From Candidatus Omnitrophota bacterium (GTDB taxonomy: Bacteria > Omnitrophota > Gorgyraeia > Gygaellales > Profunditerraquicolaceae): 15,092 nucleotides of DNA. Below, piece after piece: positions 8,334 to 14,960 of the stretch. Every line of letters starts with the position of its first letter. Within the stretch, counting starts at the first letter, position 1. The notes beneath the pieces were generated by a model. It was given only the letters and a program-made list of their open reading frames with translations, had not been told where the DNA came from and did no database searches. Location of the stretch: positions 1-15,092 of the forward strand of contig JAQTRM010000012.1 in the NCBI GenBank assembly GCA_028711825.1, written 5' to 3'. A program made the position numbers and the translations under genes.

Positions 8334-8488
8334 TTTCTTGGCGCAATTCCTTATCCGCGGTATCCCGGGCTTTTAACCTCAAAGATACGGCGCGGAACGG
8401 ATTTACTAAGGAGGAGAATTCGTACGGCGAACGTATAAATTTTTAAGACTATTTTAGATTATATTTATAACAGGAAAAGGACCCGCTG
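8334..8488 (-). promoter_or_regulatory. gcv operon leader with a candidate -10 box
   Basis: The 155-nt gap between hldD and gcvT is the largest spacer in the 9.5-kb run from the barrel gene to nikO. Its upstream part (about 8425-8475) is markedly AT-rich. On the minus strand it holds a TATAAT hexamer at 8458-8463, but with no good -35 at 16-18 bp. The remaining ~120 nt before gcvT contains a GAGG-containing segment and short GC palindromes (CCCGGG and CCGCGG). I looked for glycine, THF and SAM riboswitch cores and did not recognise any. It is probably the gcv operon promoter and 5' UTR. Confidence 0.4.
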
Positions 8489-9451
8489 TCAAATATATGT
8501 TTTTGAATCCAGGTAGGAAACGTAATCTTTTACCGATTCTTCGAGGGTCATAAATTGGTGGCGGCATCCGCAAGAACGCAGTTTAGAAATATCCGCCTGG
8601 GTAAAATACTGGTATTTATCCCTTAGCTCTTCGGGCATCTCGATATATTTGACCGAAGGTTTCATGCCAAGCGCCGAGAATAACGCCTGCGCCAGGTCGT
8701 TCCAGCTGCGCGCCATCCCCGTGCCGAGATTATAAATCCCCGAGACCTGCGGATGCGTAAAAAAATAATAAATTACCTCCACCGCGTCTTTGACGTAAAT
8801 AAAATCCCTCTTCTGCTGGCCGTCCTGGTATTGCGGGGAATAAGATTTAAAAAGGCTTAAAGGGGCTCCCCCTTTCACTTCATCGAACCTCCGGCAGATC
8901 ACGCTCATCATCTCCGCCTTATGGTATTCATTCGGCCCGAAAACATTGAAGAATTTCAAACCCACCGCCGAAGAAACATTCCCGCTTTTTAAAAGCCAGG
9001 TATCGAAAAGATGTTTTGAGCTCCCGTAAGGATTAAGCGGTTTAAGGCGCAGGGTATTCCGGTCGCTGTCGTCATATCCGCACGAACCGTCGCCGTAGGT
9101 GGCGGCGCTGGAGGCGTAAATAAAAGGAACTTTATGCCCGAAGGCCCACGCCCCCAGCCTCCTGCTATACTCATAGTTATTGCGCATCAGGTAATCATTA
9201 TCCAGGACGAGGGTGGAACTGCATGCCCCCAGGTGTATGATATGCTCGGGCACCGGCAGGCGGCTGTTCTCCAGTTGCTCCAGGAATTTATCTTTCGGGA
9301 TATAATCATAAAACTTCTTGCCGAGGAGATTGCGCCATTTCTTGGATTCATCGAGGTTATCGACGATAATGATATCTTCGATCCCCCGGCTGTTAAGCTT
9401 GGCGAGAAAACAGCTCCCGATAAAACCCGCTCCCCCCGTTAAAACAATCAT
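8489..9451 (-). CDS. hldD: ADP-L-glycero-D-manno-heptose-6-epimerase
   Basis: Short-chain dehydrogenase/epimerase that makes ADP-L-glycero-D-manno-heptose for the LPS inner core. The 320-aa protein starts with the NAD(P)-binding loop TGGAGFIGS (5-13). It carries the HldD-specific strings YASSAATYGDG (112-122), the YxxxK catalytic pair in NPYGSSK (Y142, K146), PNEYHKAEMMSV, GQQKRDFIYVKD and YQYFTQADI. These separate HldD from GalE-like epimerases and show that the host makes heptose-containing LPS. Its ATG overlaps the nikN stop in an ATGA arrangement, so it appears translationally coupled to a nickel transporter gene with no obvious functional link. Confidence 0.95.
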   Translation of the reverse strand: MIVLTGGAGFIGSCFLAKLNSRGIEDIIIVDNLDESKKWRNLLGKKFYDYIPKDKFLEQLENSRLPVPEHIIHLGACSSTLVLDNDYLMRNNYEYSRRLGAWAFGHKVPFIYASSAATYGDGSCGYDDSDRNTLRLKPLNPYGSSKHLFDTWLLKSGNVSSAVGLKFFNVFGPNEYHKAEMMSVICRRFDEVKGGAPLSLFKSYSPQYQDGQQKRDFIYVKDAVEVIYYFFTHPQVSGIYNLGTGMARSWNDLAQALFSALGMKPSVKYIEMPEELRDKYQYFTQADISKLRSCGCRHQFMTLEESVKDYVSYLDSKTYI

Positions 9452-9816
9452 TCGTCCGTCCCGTCCAATCCTTTATTCCCGCGCGGTCCTTTAGCAGATA
9501 AAAACTTTCCCAGCAGTAAGATGATAACGGCGGCCGACAAAATCCCCGCGGCCGCGGAAATAATATAAGCCAGTCCGGAGTAAGGAAGAGTTTTATCCTC
9601 CCAGCCTTCGAAATTATAATCCGGAAAAGGGGCTTTCCAGAAACCCGCGATATTATCCATTCCCGCCGGCCTGTATCCGGAAGCCTTCGACACCTCCCCG
9701 ACATCCCATTCCCCCCAGGCCGCTTTGGAGTTAAAATGTTCCGGCAGCCATATCCCCAAAGGCGACAGGATAGCCAGGATACCGATAAATATCCAGATCT
9801 TAGCGAGAGTTTTCAT
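9448..9816 (-). CDS. nikN: NikN-like small membrane subunit of the nickel importer
   Basis: Small ECF accessory subunit that pairs with NikM in Ni/Co importers. The 122-aa protein has an N-terminal membrane helix (about 6-23) running into SPLGIWLPEHF, where NikN/PDGLE-domain proteins have a PDGLE-like segment. An extracytoplasmic loop of about 55 residues follows, then a second membrane helix (about 81-102) and a charged cytoplasmic tail. The literal PDGLE string is absent, so assignment rests on topology, size and position: its ATG overlaps the nikM stop (ATGA at 9813-9816). It also overlaps hldD downstream by four bases. Confidence 0.72.
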   Translation of the reverse strand: MKTLAKIWIFIGILAILSPLGIWLPEHFNSKAAWGEWDVGEVSKASGYRPAGMDNIAGFWKAPFPDYNFEGWEDKTLPYSGLAYIISAAAGILSAAVIILLLGKFLSAKGPRGNKGLDGTDE

Positions 9817-10496
9817 GATCCCGCCCCGCTTTCCGGAAAAATCTCAGGCTTTCGCTGCAGGTATTTTACCGCCAAAGCGGTAATTACCGCTTCAATCCAT
9901 CCAAAAACCAAAAGATGTTCTCCCAGCATCACCGGGATCGCCACTTTAAGGCCGTAAGGGCAATACAAAGATTGTCCGTTTGGGGTATGATGCAGCAAAG
10001 GCTGCAGTCCGAATTCTAACCCCGCCAAAAACGCCGCCAGGTTTATCCCGAGATAAGCGGCAATGCCGGCGGCAAATACCCTGCGCGGAGAAGCGGGCGG
10101 AGTTTTGCGGGTCAGCATCCTGTAGATATAATAACCCGAGAAAGGCATCGCGAAAGCCATATTGAAACAGTTGGCGCCGAAAGCGGTAATCCCCCCGTCG
10201 CCGAACAATAACGCCTGGATTGCCAGGGCAACGGTGACCGCGATACACCCGGCCCAGGGGCCCAGAAGTATGGCGATGAGAACCCCGCCTACCGCGTGCC
10301 CCGTCGTCCCTCCCGGGATCGGGACATTAAACATCATTATCACAAAACTGAATGCCGCCCCCACCGCCAGAACCGGCACCTGCCTTGCCTTTAGGGTTTT
10401 CCTGACGGCGTTTGAAGCAGCCGTCCAGACCGGTATCATCACCGCGTAAAAAAAACCGCAGGTTACCGGCCCAAGATATCCGTCTGGTATATGCAT
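9813..10496 (-). CDS. nikM: ECF-type nickel/cobalt importer substrate-binding subunit (NikM/CbiM)
   Basis: Membrane S-component that binds the metal ion. The protein begins with the family signature MHIPDGYLGP, in which the N-terminal Met and His2 form the metal site. A second ligand, H67, lies in PGGTTGHAVGG, exactly where the family needs it. About six or seven hydrophobic segments fill the remaining 227 aa. The start has a GGAG Shine-Dalgarno about 7 nt away. It lies 49 nt after the outer-membrane barrel gene and overlaps nikN. Nickel rather than cobalt is inferred from nikR two genes upstream; the subunit sequence alone does not settle this for me. Confidence 0.92.
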   Translation of the reverse strand: MHIPDGYLGPVTCGFFYAVMIPVWTAASNAVRKTLKARQVPVLAVGAAFSFVIMMFNVPIPGGTTGHAVGGVLIAILLGPWAGCIAVTVALAIQALLFGDGGITAFGANCFNMAFAMPFSGYYIYRMLTRKTPPASPRRVFAAGIAAYLGINLAAFLAGLEFGLQPLLHHTPNGQSLYCPYGLKVAIPVMLGEHLLVFGWIEAVITALAVKYLQRKPEIFPESGAGS

Positions 10497-10545
10497 AAAT
10501 ACTCCTCGGCCGCTTATCGCCCCGAAAGGCCCCGCGCCTGTTGTT

Positions 10546-11478
10546 TTAAAAAGTATACACGCCGGTCAAGACAACCGAATCGTTGGCGTCCGTATTGACC
10601 CCCGCCACCACTCTTTGGTAAGCCAGGAGGAACTGGATTTTATCATTTGACCATCCGAGGCCGGGAGAAACAATAATATAGTTTTCGTCTGAAGAAGGGA
10701 TCCTCTGGCCGCCATCCTTACGGTCCCCCTGCAGGAAACCGTTCATCTCCAGCATCAGGCTGAACCCCCCGGGCAGGAAATATTCCGCCCCCAGGTCATA
10801 ATTCAGGTAATCCGCGTAACGCGTAGCGACTCCGTCGATGGTTGTCCTTTGAGGAAAACTATAAAGCGCGTCCGCGTGAAGGATAAAAGGCTTAAGCTTC
10901 TTGGTAAGCATAACGCCGATCCCCGGGTCCCAGGAACCGTCGCCCATCGAATCGGTTTCCAGCTTATCCGGATCCAGGTGCTGGTATTTTCCGGTAGGGA
11001 TTTTCAACTGTAATACCCCCGTCAAATGCGGCATCCACCCCTTTTCCTCCAAGGCGCAATAACGCAGGAACAAATAACTATCACCTAAACCGCTGTCCCG
11101 GGCCTTGCCTTCCGAACCTTTGAAATAATTCTCCTGATAAACCATCTGTCCGTCGATCTCCAGCCTGTCGGTAATGCCATATTGCAGGAAGAGCTGCTGC
11201 TGGTATTGGTATTTTTTATCCCCTCCGGGCAGGGAATGATAATCGCCGTCGCCGTCAAAAGAACCTCTGGTGCGGTTATAGAAAACAAACGGCTGGACCA
11301 CAAGTTCGCCTTTGGCGCAAAGCGGCGCGGTCCAGGTAGTAAGCGGCCCCACCGAAGGAGGATCCCACTCTTCAACCACCGCGGCAGGCAAACCCTCTTC
11401 TGCGGCATAAAGCCCGGAAACAGCGGCAATAAAAATCAAACCCGTTGCAGCCAACGCAATAATCTTTGTCCCCACCAT
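10546..11478 (-). CDS. Putative outer-membrane beta-barrel protein in the nickel locus
   Basis: A 310-aa protein with a clear Sec signal peptide: a Lys at position 5, a hydrophobic core at about 6-22 and a likely cleavage near LYA/AEE at 25-27. The mature part is rich in alternating aromatic/polar strands with Gly-, Asp- and Asn-containing turns. It ends in VYTF, the C-terminal aromatic typical of BAM-assembled barrels. It resembles the broad Phenol_MetA_deg-like/transporter class of 12-strand-type barrels, but I do not recognise a named family member. It sits between nikR and nikM on the same strand, behind a TATAAT promoter flanked by repeats, so a nickel-entry role across the outer membrane is suggested by context only. 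TonB-box features are not evident, and the size is too small for a TonB receptor. Confidence 0.75.
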   Translation of the reverse strand: MVGTKIIALAATGLIFIAAVSGLYAAEEGLPAAVVEEWDPPSVGPLTTWTAPLCAKGELVVQPFVFYNRTRGSFDGDGDYHSLPGGDKKYQYQQQLFLQYGITDRLEIDGQMVYQENYFKGSEGKARDSGLGDSYLFLRYCALEEKGWMPHLTGVLQLKIPTGKYQHLDPDKLETDSMGDGSWDPGIGVMLTKKLKPFILHADALYSFPQRTTIDGVATRYADYLNYDLGAEYFLPGGFSLMLEMNGFLQGDRKDGGQRIPSSDENYIIVSPGLGWSNDKIQFLLAYQRVVAGVNTDANDSVVLTGVYTF

Positions 11479-11492
11479 CCCCCCCCTTTTTT

Positions 11493-11522
11493 TCGTGCTA
11501 TTAAAAATTATATCGTGTTACT
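11493..11522 (-). promoter_or_regulatory. Promoter with paired repeats flanking the -10 (candidate NikR operator)
   Basis: Between nikR and the barrel gene, the minus strand has a perfect -10 hexamer TATAAT (11507-11512) with only a T-rich -35. Two near-identical 10-mers bracket it on the plus strand: TCGTGCTATT (11493-11502) and TCGTGTTACT (11513-11522), exactly 20 bp apart and matching at 8 of 10 positions. The second contains GTGTTAC, a half-site of the dyad reported for Geobacter-type NikR, and this window's NikR has the matching Arg-x-Gly-x-Ser DNA-contact strand. The halves are in direct rather than inverted orientation, so NikR binding is inference. Confidence 0.5.
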
Positions 11523-11541
11523 GAACCGTAAAAAATAAAAT

Positions 11542-11952
11542 CTAAATCCCTTTGCCTGTCGCCGACATGCTTAAGGTAGCGTGCTTTACCCCTTTAACGG
11601 AGTTCAGGCTGTCGGCAAGTTTCTGCGCCTGACGCGATTCGCCTTTGACCGCGATAATTTCCAGGCAGTTATCATGGTCCAGGTGGATATGCTGGGAAGA
11701 AATGATCAGCTTCCCGAAATCGTGCTGGATATCCATGAGCTTATTAACAAGCTCCCTTTTGTGGTGGTCGTAAACCAGGGTAATCGCCCCGGAAACCTCG
11801 GCATTCCCCTGCCATTGCTCGCTGACCAGTTCCCGGCGGACAAGGTCCCGGAAGGCCTCCGAACGGTTGGTGTATTTTCTTTCCTTGATAAACCGGTCGA
11901 ACTTCGAAAGCAGCCCTTTTTCAATCGATACCCCGAACCTGACCAGCGCCAT
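11542..11952 (-). CDS. nikR: Nickel-responsive ribbon-helix-helix regulator NikR
   Basis: Ni(II)-dependent repressor of nickel uptake genes. The 136-aa protein has an N-terminal RHH domain (MALVRFGVSIEKGLLSKFD, then YTNRSEAFRDLVR) and a C-terminal ACT-like metal domain. The high-affinity nickel ligands are all present: H77 (in DIQHD) and H88, H90 and C96 (in QHIHLDHDNCLE). The DNA-facing residues of the beta-strand are R5, G7 and S9, the Arg-Gly-Ser type described for Geobacter NikR rather than the R-T-T of E. coli. A good AAGGAG Shine-Dalgarno lies 5 nt before the ATG. It precedes the barrel, nikM and nikN, its likely targets. Confidence 0.96.
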   Translation of the reverse strand: MALVRFGVSIEKGLLSKFDRFIKERKYTNRSEAFRDLVRRELVSEQWQGNAEVSGAITLVYDHHKRELVNKLMDIQHDFGKLIISSQHIHLDHDNCLEIIAVKGESRQAQKLADSLNSVKGVKHATLSMSATGKGI

Positions 11953-11979
11953 AAAAACTCCTTACCCGATGATGCCACT

Positions 11980-12003
11980 AATGTTAGAATATTAACATTC
12001 TAA
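11980..12003. promoter_or_regulatory. Overlapping inverted repeats upstream of nikR
   Basis: In the 47-nt gap between the MFS gene and nikR there are two interleaved perfect dyads: AATGTTA-N6-TAACATT (11980-11999, gap 11987-11992) and TTAGAAT-N6-ATTCTAA (11984-12003). The second covers the MFS stop codon. The region is AT-rich and overlaps plausible -10 sequences for nikR about 30-40 nt before its start. A NikR autoregulatory operator is the natural guess. A weak AT-rich terminator for the MFS gene is the alternative, but there is no GC stem or U-run. Confidence 0.45.
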
Positions 12004-13220
12004 GAACGGCCCGTCAAGACTTCTTTTCTGAGGAATAGAAAAATAAAAACCGATACCGCCTCAATAGCTACCCCGGCGATAATCACCGCCGGGATGGAAT
12101 ATTCATAAAGCAGCCCGGTAAAAGAAGCGCCGATAAAGACCGCCAGCCCGTATGCGGCGTTAAAAACCCCGTAGCCCGTTCCCCGCTTCGGCAGCGGGGT
12201 GAGATCAGCGATCGCCGACTTCATTACCGTTTCATGGGATCCCATCACGATACCCCAGGCGATCACCCCGGCAAGTACCAGGGAAACTTTTGTTGAAAAT
12301 ACCAGGCCCGGTATGAGGAGCGAAAAAACGGGAATCACCGCCAGGGTAATCAGCCCCGCTTTGTCGTTTCCCCTTTTTACTTTAAAAAAATCGTATGTCT
12401 TGCCGATAATGATCGCCGCTACCGCGTCCACCCCCATCGCCATGGCGTAAAACAGCGGGATTTGCGCGTCGGTAAGGACATTCCTGGCTTTAAGATGGAA
12501 ACCGATCAGGGCAAAATTGGCAAACCCCAGGGTGGTAACAAAAGTAAAAACGGTATAAACCCAAAAAACCTTGCTTAATTTACCGTTTCCGCTTTCGCCG
12601 GATACATCTTTTTCCAGAGTCTCCGGCCGGGGAACGGTGCGGTAAGCGAAATACAGGCAAAACATCACCATCGCCAGCGGGGCCCAAAGCAAAGAATACC
12701 CGTGCTGATAATCCACCAGCCCCCTCTCCCCTTTGCCGAGCATTATAAAAAGAAAAGTAAAAATCAGCGGGCCGCAGATCGCGCCGACCTGGTCGAGCAC
12801 TTCGGCGATAGCAAAACCCAGGCCGGTCCCCACCTGTTTAGCCGCCTGTGAAAGTATAGTATCCTTGGCCGGGCTGCGCACCGCCTTCCCCAGCCTTTCC
12901 AGCACGATAAACACGACCGCCGCCTGCCAAACCCCCGACAAGGAAAGCAGCGGCACGCTGACCAGTAAGCCGTAACCGAGGAAAGTAAAAAGCCAGTAAG
13001 ATTTGGTTTTGTCGGCTAAATAACCTGAGAACAGGCGCGCCGCATAACCCAGGAATTCCGCCAGGCCGGCGATCAATCCGACGATGGCGGCATTAGCGCC
13101 CAAGGTCTTAAGGTAAGGGCCGTTCACACTGCGCGCCCCTTCATACACCATGTCGCCGAAAAGGCTTACCAGGCCGAACAACAGGATAAGTTTAAAAGCG
13201 GTTTTTTTACGGTTATCCAA
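12000..13220 (-). CDS. MFS transporter of unknown substrate
   Basis: A 406-aa protein with about twelve hydrophobic segments and a central hydrophilic loop around 190-215, typical of the major facilitator superfamily. The loop between helices 2 and 3 has a motif-A-like SGYLADKTKSYW. The N-terminus (SLFGDMVYEGARSVNGPYL) and SHETVMKSAIADL recall a widespread uncharacterised MFS group. The predicted start is TTG at 13220, since the next Met in frame falls inside the first membrane helix. No clear Shine-Dalgarno is visible. The stop is 47 nt before nikR, so a metal-efflux role is conceivable, but nothing in the sequence shows it. The 111-nt gap to the helicase stop (13221-13331) contains no gene or strong terminator that I can see. 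Confidence 0.85.
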   Translation of the reverse strand: MDNRKKTAFKLILLFGLVSLFGDMVYEGARSVNGPYLKTLGANAAIVGLIAGLAEFLGYAARLFSGYLADKTKSYWLFTFLGYGLLVSVPLLSLSGVWQAAVVFIVLERLGKAVRSPAKDTILSQAAKQVGTGLGFAIAEVLDQVGAICGPLIFTFLFIMLGKGERGLVDYQHGYSLLWAPLAMVMFCLYFAYRTVPRPETLEKDVSGESGNGKLSKVFWVYTVFTFVTTLGFANFALIGFHLKARNVLTDAQIPLFYAMAMGVDAVAAIIIGKTYDFFKVKRGNDKAGLITLAVIPVFSLLIPGLVFSTKVSLVLAGVIAWGIVMGSHETVMKSAIADLTPLPKRGTGYGVFNAAYGLAVFIGASFTGLLYEYSIPAVIIAGVAIEAVSVFIFLFLRKEVLTGRS

Positions 13221-13331
13221 GGGATTTGCGCGAACCTGCCGAAGAGAAACTCCGGGTCCAGGCGCGGTTATACGAAGATATTCGGTAAAATAATTTTATT
13301 GCGGCATTAAACACGGTGAAAAACCTGCGGA

Positions 13332-14612
13332 TTAACGATAAAACTTCGGTTTAGGGTACTTAAAATCCTTCTTAGGCCTTGCATTTCTCTGGCCTTTAAA
13401 ACCGGGGCGGCGCGAATTGTTATGCGCGGACCCTTTATCTGCCGACTCCCCGAACTTATCAAGGGTAAGCTCGGCGACCTTGGAGAGCGGAAGAGTAGCT
13501 TTGATCAATTTTTCGATATCACGCACGTCCTGCCCCTGGTCCGGGGTGGCGAAAGATACCGCGTGCCCCTTGTGGCCGGCGCGCGCGGTGCGGCCGATAC
13601 GATGCACATAGTTCTCGGCGTCTTCAGGCAGATCATAGTTGACTACCAGTTCAATTCCCGTAACATCGATACCGCGGGAAGCGATATCCGTGGCTACCAT
13701 CACCTTATACCTGCCGGATTTAAAACCTTCCAGGGCATCCCGGCGTTGGGCAAGAGAACGGTTAGAATGTATCTCGGAAGCCGAATACCCCATATCCCTG
13801 ATTGAACGGACAATTTTCTTGGCATTATGCTTAGTGCGCGAAAATAACAGAACCGCGCCGTGATATTGCGCCAGCAATTTTTTCAACAGCTGCGTCTTGG
13901 ATTCCCTTTTTACGATAAACAATTCCTGGGTCACCTTTTCAGCGGTAGTCCCGGAAGGGGCGATCTCGACGCTTAAAGGCAATTTCATCTGTTTGGAAGC
14001 AATATTCAAGATCTCTTTGGGCATTGTCGCCGAAAAAAGCATCGTCTGCCTTTCGCGCGGAAGAAAACGCAGTATCTTGTCGATCTGCGGGGCAAAACCC
14101 ATATCCAGCATGCGGTCGGCCTCATCCAATACCAGCATTACCACGCTGTCCGGGAGAAAATTCCACTGCGACATGTGATCGATCAGCCTGCCGGGAGTGG
14201 CAATAACTACTTTGGGGTCGCGGCGTAAAGCCTGCACCTGCGGCGGCATCGGAGCGCCGCCGATAAGACATGCGGTTTTCATGCCGAAAGCGCGTGAAAA
14301 TTCCTGAAAAGCTTCGTCAATCTGGATTGCCAATTCCCGGGTCGGAGCAAGCACCAGGCCTACTCCTTTTTTCTGCGCCAGGAGCTGTATCATGGGAATA
14401 GCGAAAGAATGCGTCTTACCGGTCCCGGTCTGGGCGATTCCCACAATATCCTTGCCTTCTAAAGCCAGAGGAATCGCTTTAAGCTGGATAGGAGTAGGAA
14501 CCTTAAACTTCATCTTCTCAAGGATATCAAGGATTTTCGGAGCGATCCCTAACCCGAAAAAAGTTACCCCGGAGGTAGCGGCGTTATCTGTGGTTATCGG
14601 TTTATTATTCAT
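13332..14612 (-). CDS. DEAD-box ATP-dependent RNA helicase, RhlE-type
   Basis: RNA helicase of the DEAD-box family, probably acting in ribosome assembly, RNA decay or cold adaptation. All core motifs are visible in 426 aa: Q motif PTPIQ (39-43), I AQTGTGKT (60-67), Ia PTRELA (90-95), Ib TPGR (139-142), II DEAD (163-166), III SAT (194-196), V around ATDIASRGID (308-317) and VI HRIGRTAR (337-344). The C-terminal tail after about residue 395 is short and strongly basic (SRRPGFKGQRNARPKK and KYPKPKFYR), as in RhlE-type proteins that use it to hold RNA. No good Shine-Dalgarno precedes the ATG, but it overlaps the stop of a small ORF by ATGA, so it is likely translated by coupling. A promoter and attenuator-like terminator lie upstream. 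Confidence 0.95.
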   Translation of the reverse strand: MNNKPITTDNAATSGVTFFGLGIAPKILDILEKMKFKVPTPIQLKAIPLALEGKDIVGIAQTGTGKTHSFAIPMIQLLAQKKGVGLVLAPTRELAIQIDEAFQEFSRAFGMKTACLIGGAPMPPQVQALRRDPKVVIATPGRLIDHMSQWNFLPDSVVMLVLDEADRMLDMGFAPQIDKILRFLPRERQTMLFSATMPKEILNIASKQMKLPLSVEIAPSGTTAEKVTQELFIVKRESKTQLLKKLLAQYHGAVLLFSRTKHNAKKIVRSIRDMGYSASEIHSNRSLAQRRDALEGFKSGRYKVMVATDIASRGIDVTGIELVVNYDLPEDAENYVHRIGRTARAGHKGHAVSFATPDQGQDVRDIEKLIKATLPLSKVAELTLDKFGESADKGSAHNNSRRPGFKGQRNARPKKDFKYPKPKFYR

Positions 14613-14761
14613 GTTTTTTTATTTTTATTATTCTTTTCATCATGCGCCAGGAGGCTAAGATGGACATGACAGTAATCTTCATGGTTATAAATACTCAAAA
14701 TATGTTTACAATGCGGATATTTACATTTTCTCCCCTTTGGAGAGGACTTTACCTTCTTAAT
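14609..14761 (-). CDS. 50-aa zinc-finger-like micro-protein with apparent ATT start
   Basis: This is a 51-codon frame read from 14761 to 14609, too short for routine calling. Its core has a Cys/His metal-binding layout: C13-x4-C18 (KCKYPHCKH), then LSIYN and C31-x2-H34 (YCHVH). A basic N-terminus (KKVKSSPKGRK) and a Lys/Asn-rich tail flank it. An 8-nt Shine-Dalgarno, AGGAGGTG (14773-14766), is placed for initiation at ATT 14761. No in-frame ATG, GTG or TTG exists upstream before the TAG at 14800-14798, and the first in-frame TTG lies inside the finger. Its TGA overlaps the helicase ATG (ATGA). It looks like a real gene, resembling small C..C/LS-x-YN/C..H zinc-finger proteins. Function is unknown, but a nucleic-acid-binding partner of the helicase is possible. 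Confidence 0.68.
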   Translation of the reverse strand: MKKVKSSPKGRKCKYPHCKHILSIYNHEDYCHVHLSLLAHDEKNNKNKKT

Positions 14762-14820
14762 CTTACACCTCCTGAAATACCCACCGAAAACGCTTTTCTA
14801 AGACCAAATTAAGAACAAAC

Positions 14821-14858
14821 AAAAAAAGCCGCAAAGGTTAGTTGGGTTCCTCCGCGGC
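14821..14858 (-). terminator. Intrinsic terminator/attenuator in the helicase leader
   Basis: On the minus strand GCCGCGGAGG (14858-14849) pairs fully with CCTTTGCGGC (14837-14828), counting two G-U pairs, to give a 10-bp stem. The loop is 11 nt and a run of seven T follows (14827-14821). There is no T-run on the other side, so it works for minus-strand transcription. It lies between the promoter at 14882-14909 and the micro-ORF/helicase, with about 17 nt of transcript before the stem. It should stop most transcripts early unless antitermination occurs. Confidence 0.8.
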
Positions 14859-14881
14859 GTATAACGACTAATCTCTAGTTT

Positions 14882-14909
14882 ATTATACCCCTTTAATCCG
14901 GAATGTCAA
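14882..14909 (-). promoter_or_regulatory. Consensus sigma-70 promoter for the micro-ORF/helicase transcript
   Basis: On the minus strand TTGACA (14909-14904) and TATAAT (14887-14882) are both perfect consensus hexamers, separated by 16 bp. Transcription would start near 14875. The dyad AGTATACT (14929-14936), about 57 bp upstream of that start, and an ACTA-n-TAGT dyad at about 14912-14920 could be regulator sites, but are short. The only downstream genes are the zinc-finger micro-ORF and the helicase, reached after the terminator at 14821-14858. Confidence 0.8.
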
Positions 14910-14960
14910 TAACTAATAGTAGAGGGGTAGTATACTGGAAATTTTATAAAGTCGTTCTCA

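Noticed and set aside
8334..8488. Possible glycine riboswitch upstream of gcvT
   Set aside because: Glycine riboswitches often precede gcvT, but I could not find the conserved tandem aptamer cores, and the space left after a promoter is only about 120 nt.
13260..13300. AT-rich TAAAAT-T-ATTTTA dyad after the helicase gene as a terminator
   Set aside because: A 6-bp AT stem with a one-base loop is not a credible intrinsic terminator, and no U-run follows.
14605..14682. Small minus-strand ORF starting ATG at 14682 (MKITVMSIL...)
   Set aside because: It overlaps the zinc-finger frame, has no Shine-Dalgarno and reads as low-complexity Lys/Ile sequence. The Cys/His-containing frame with a strong ribosome-binding site explains the region better.
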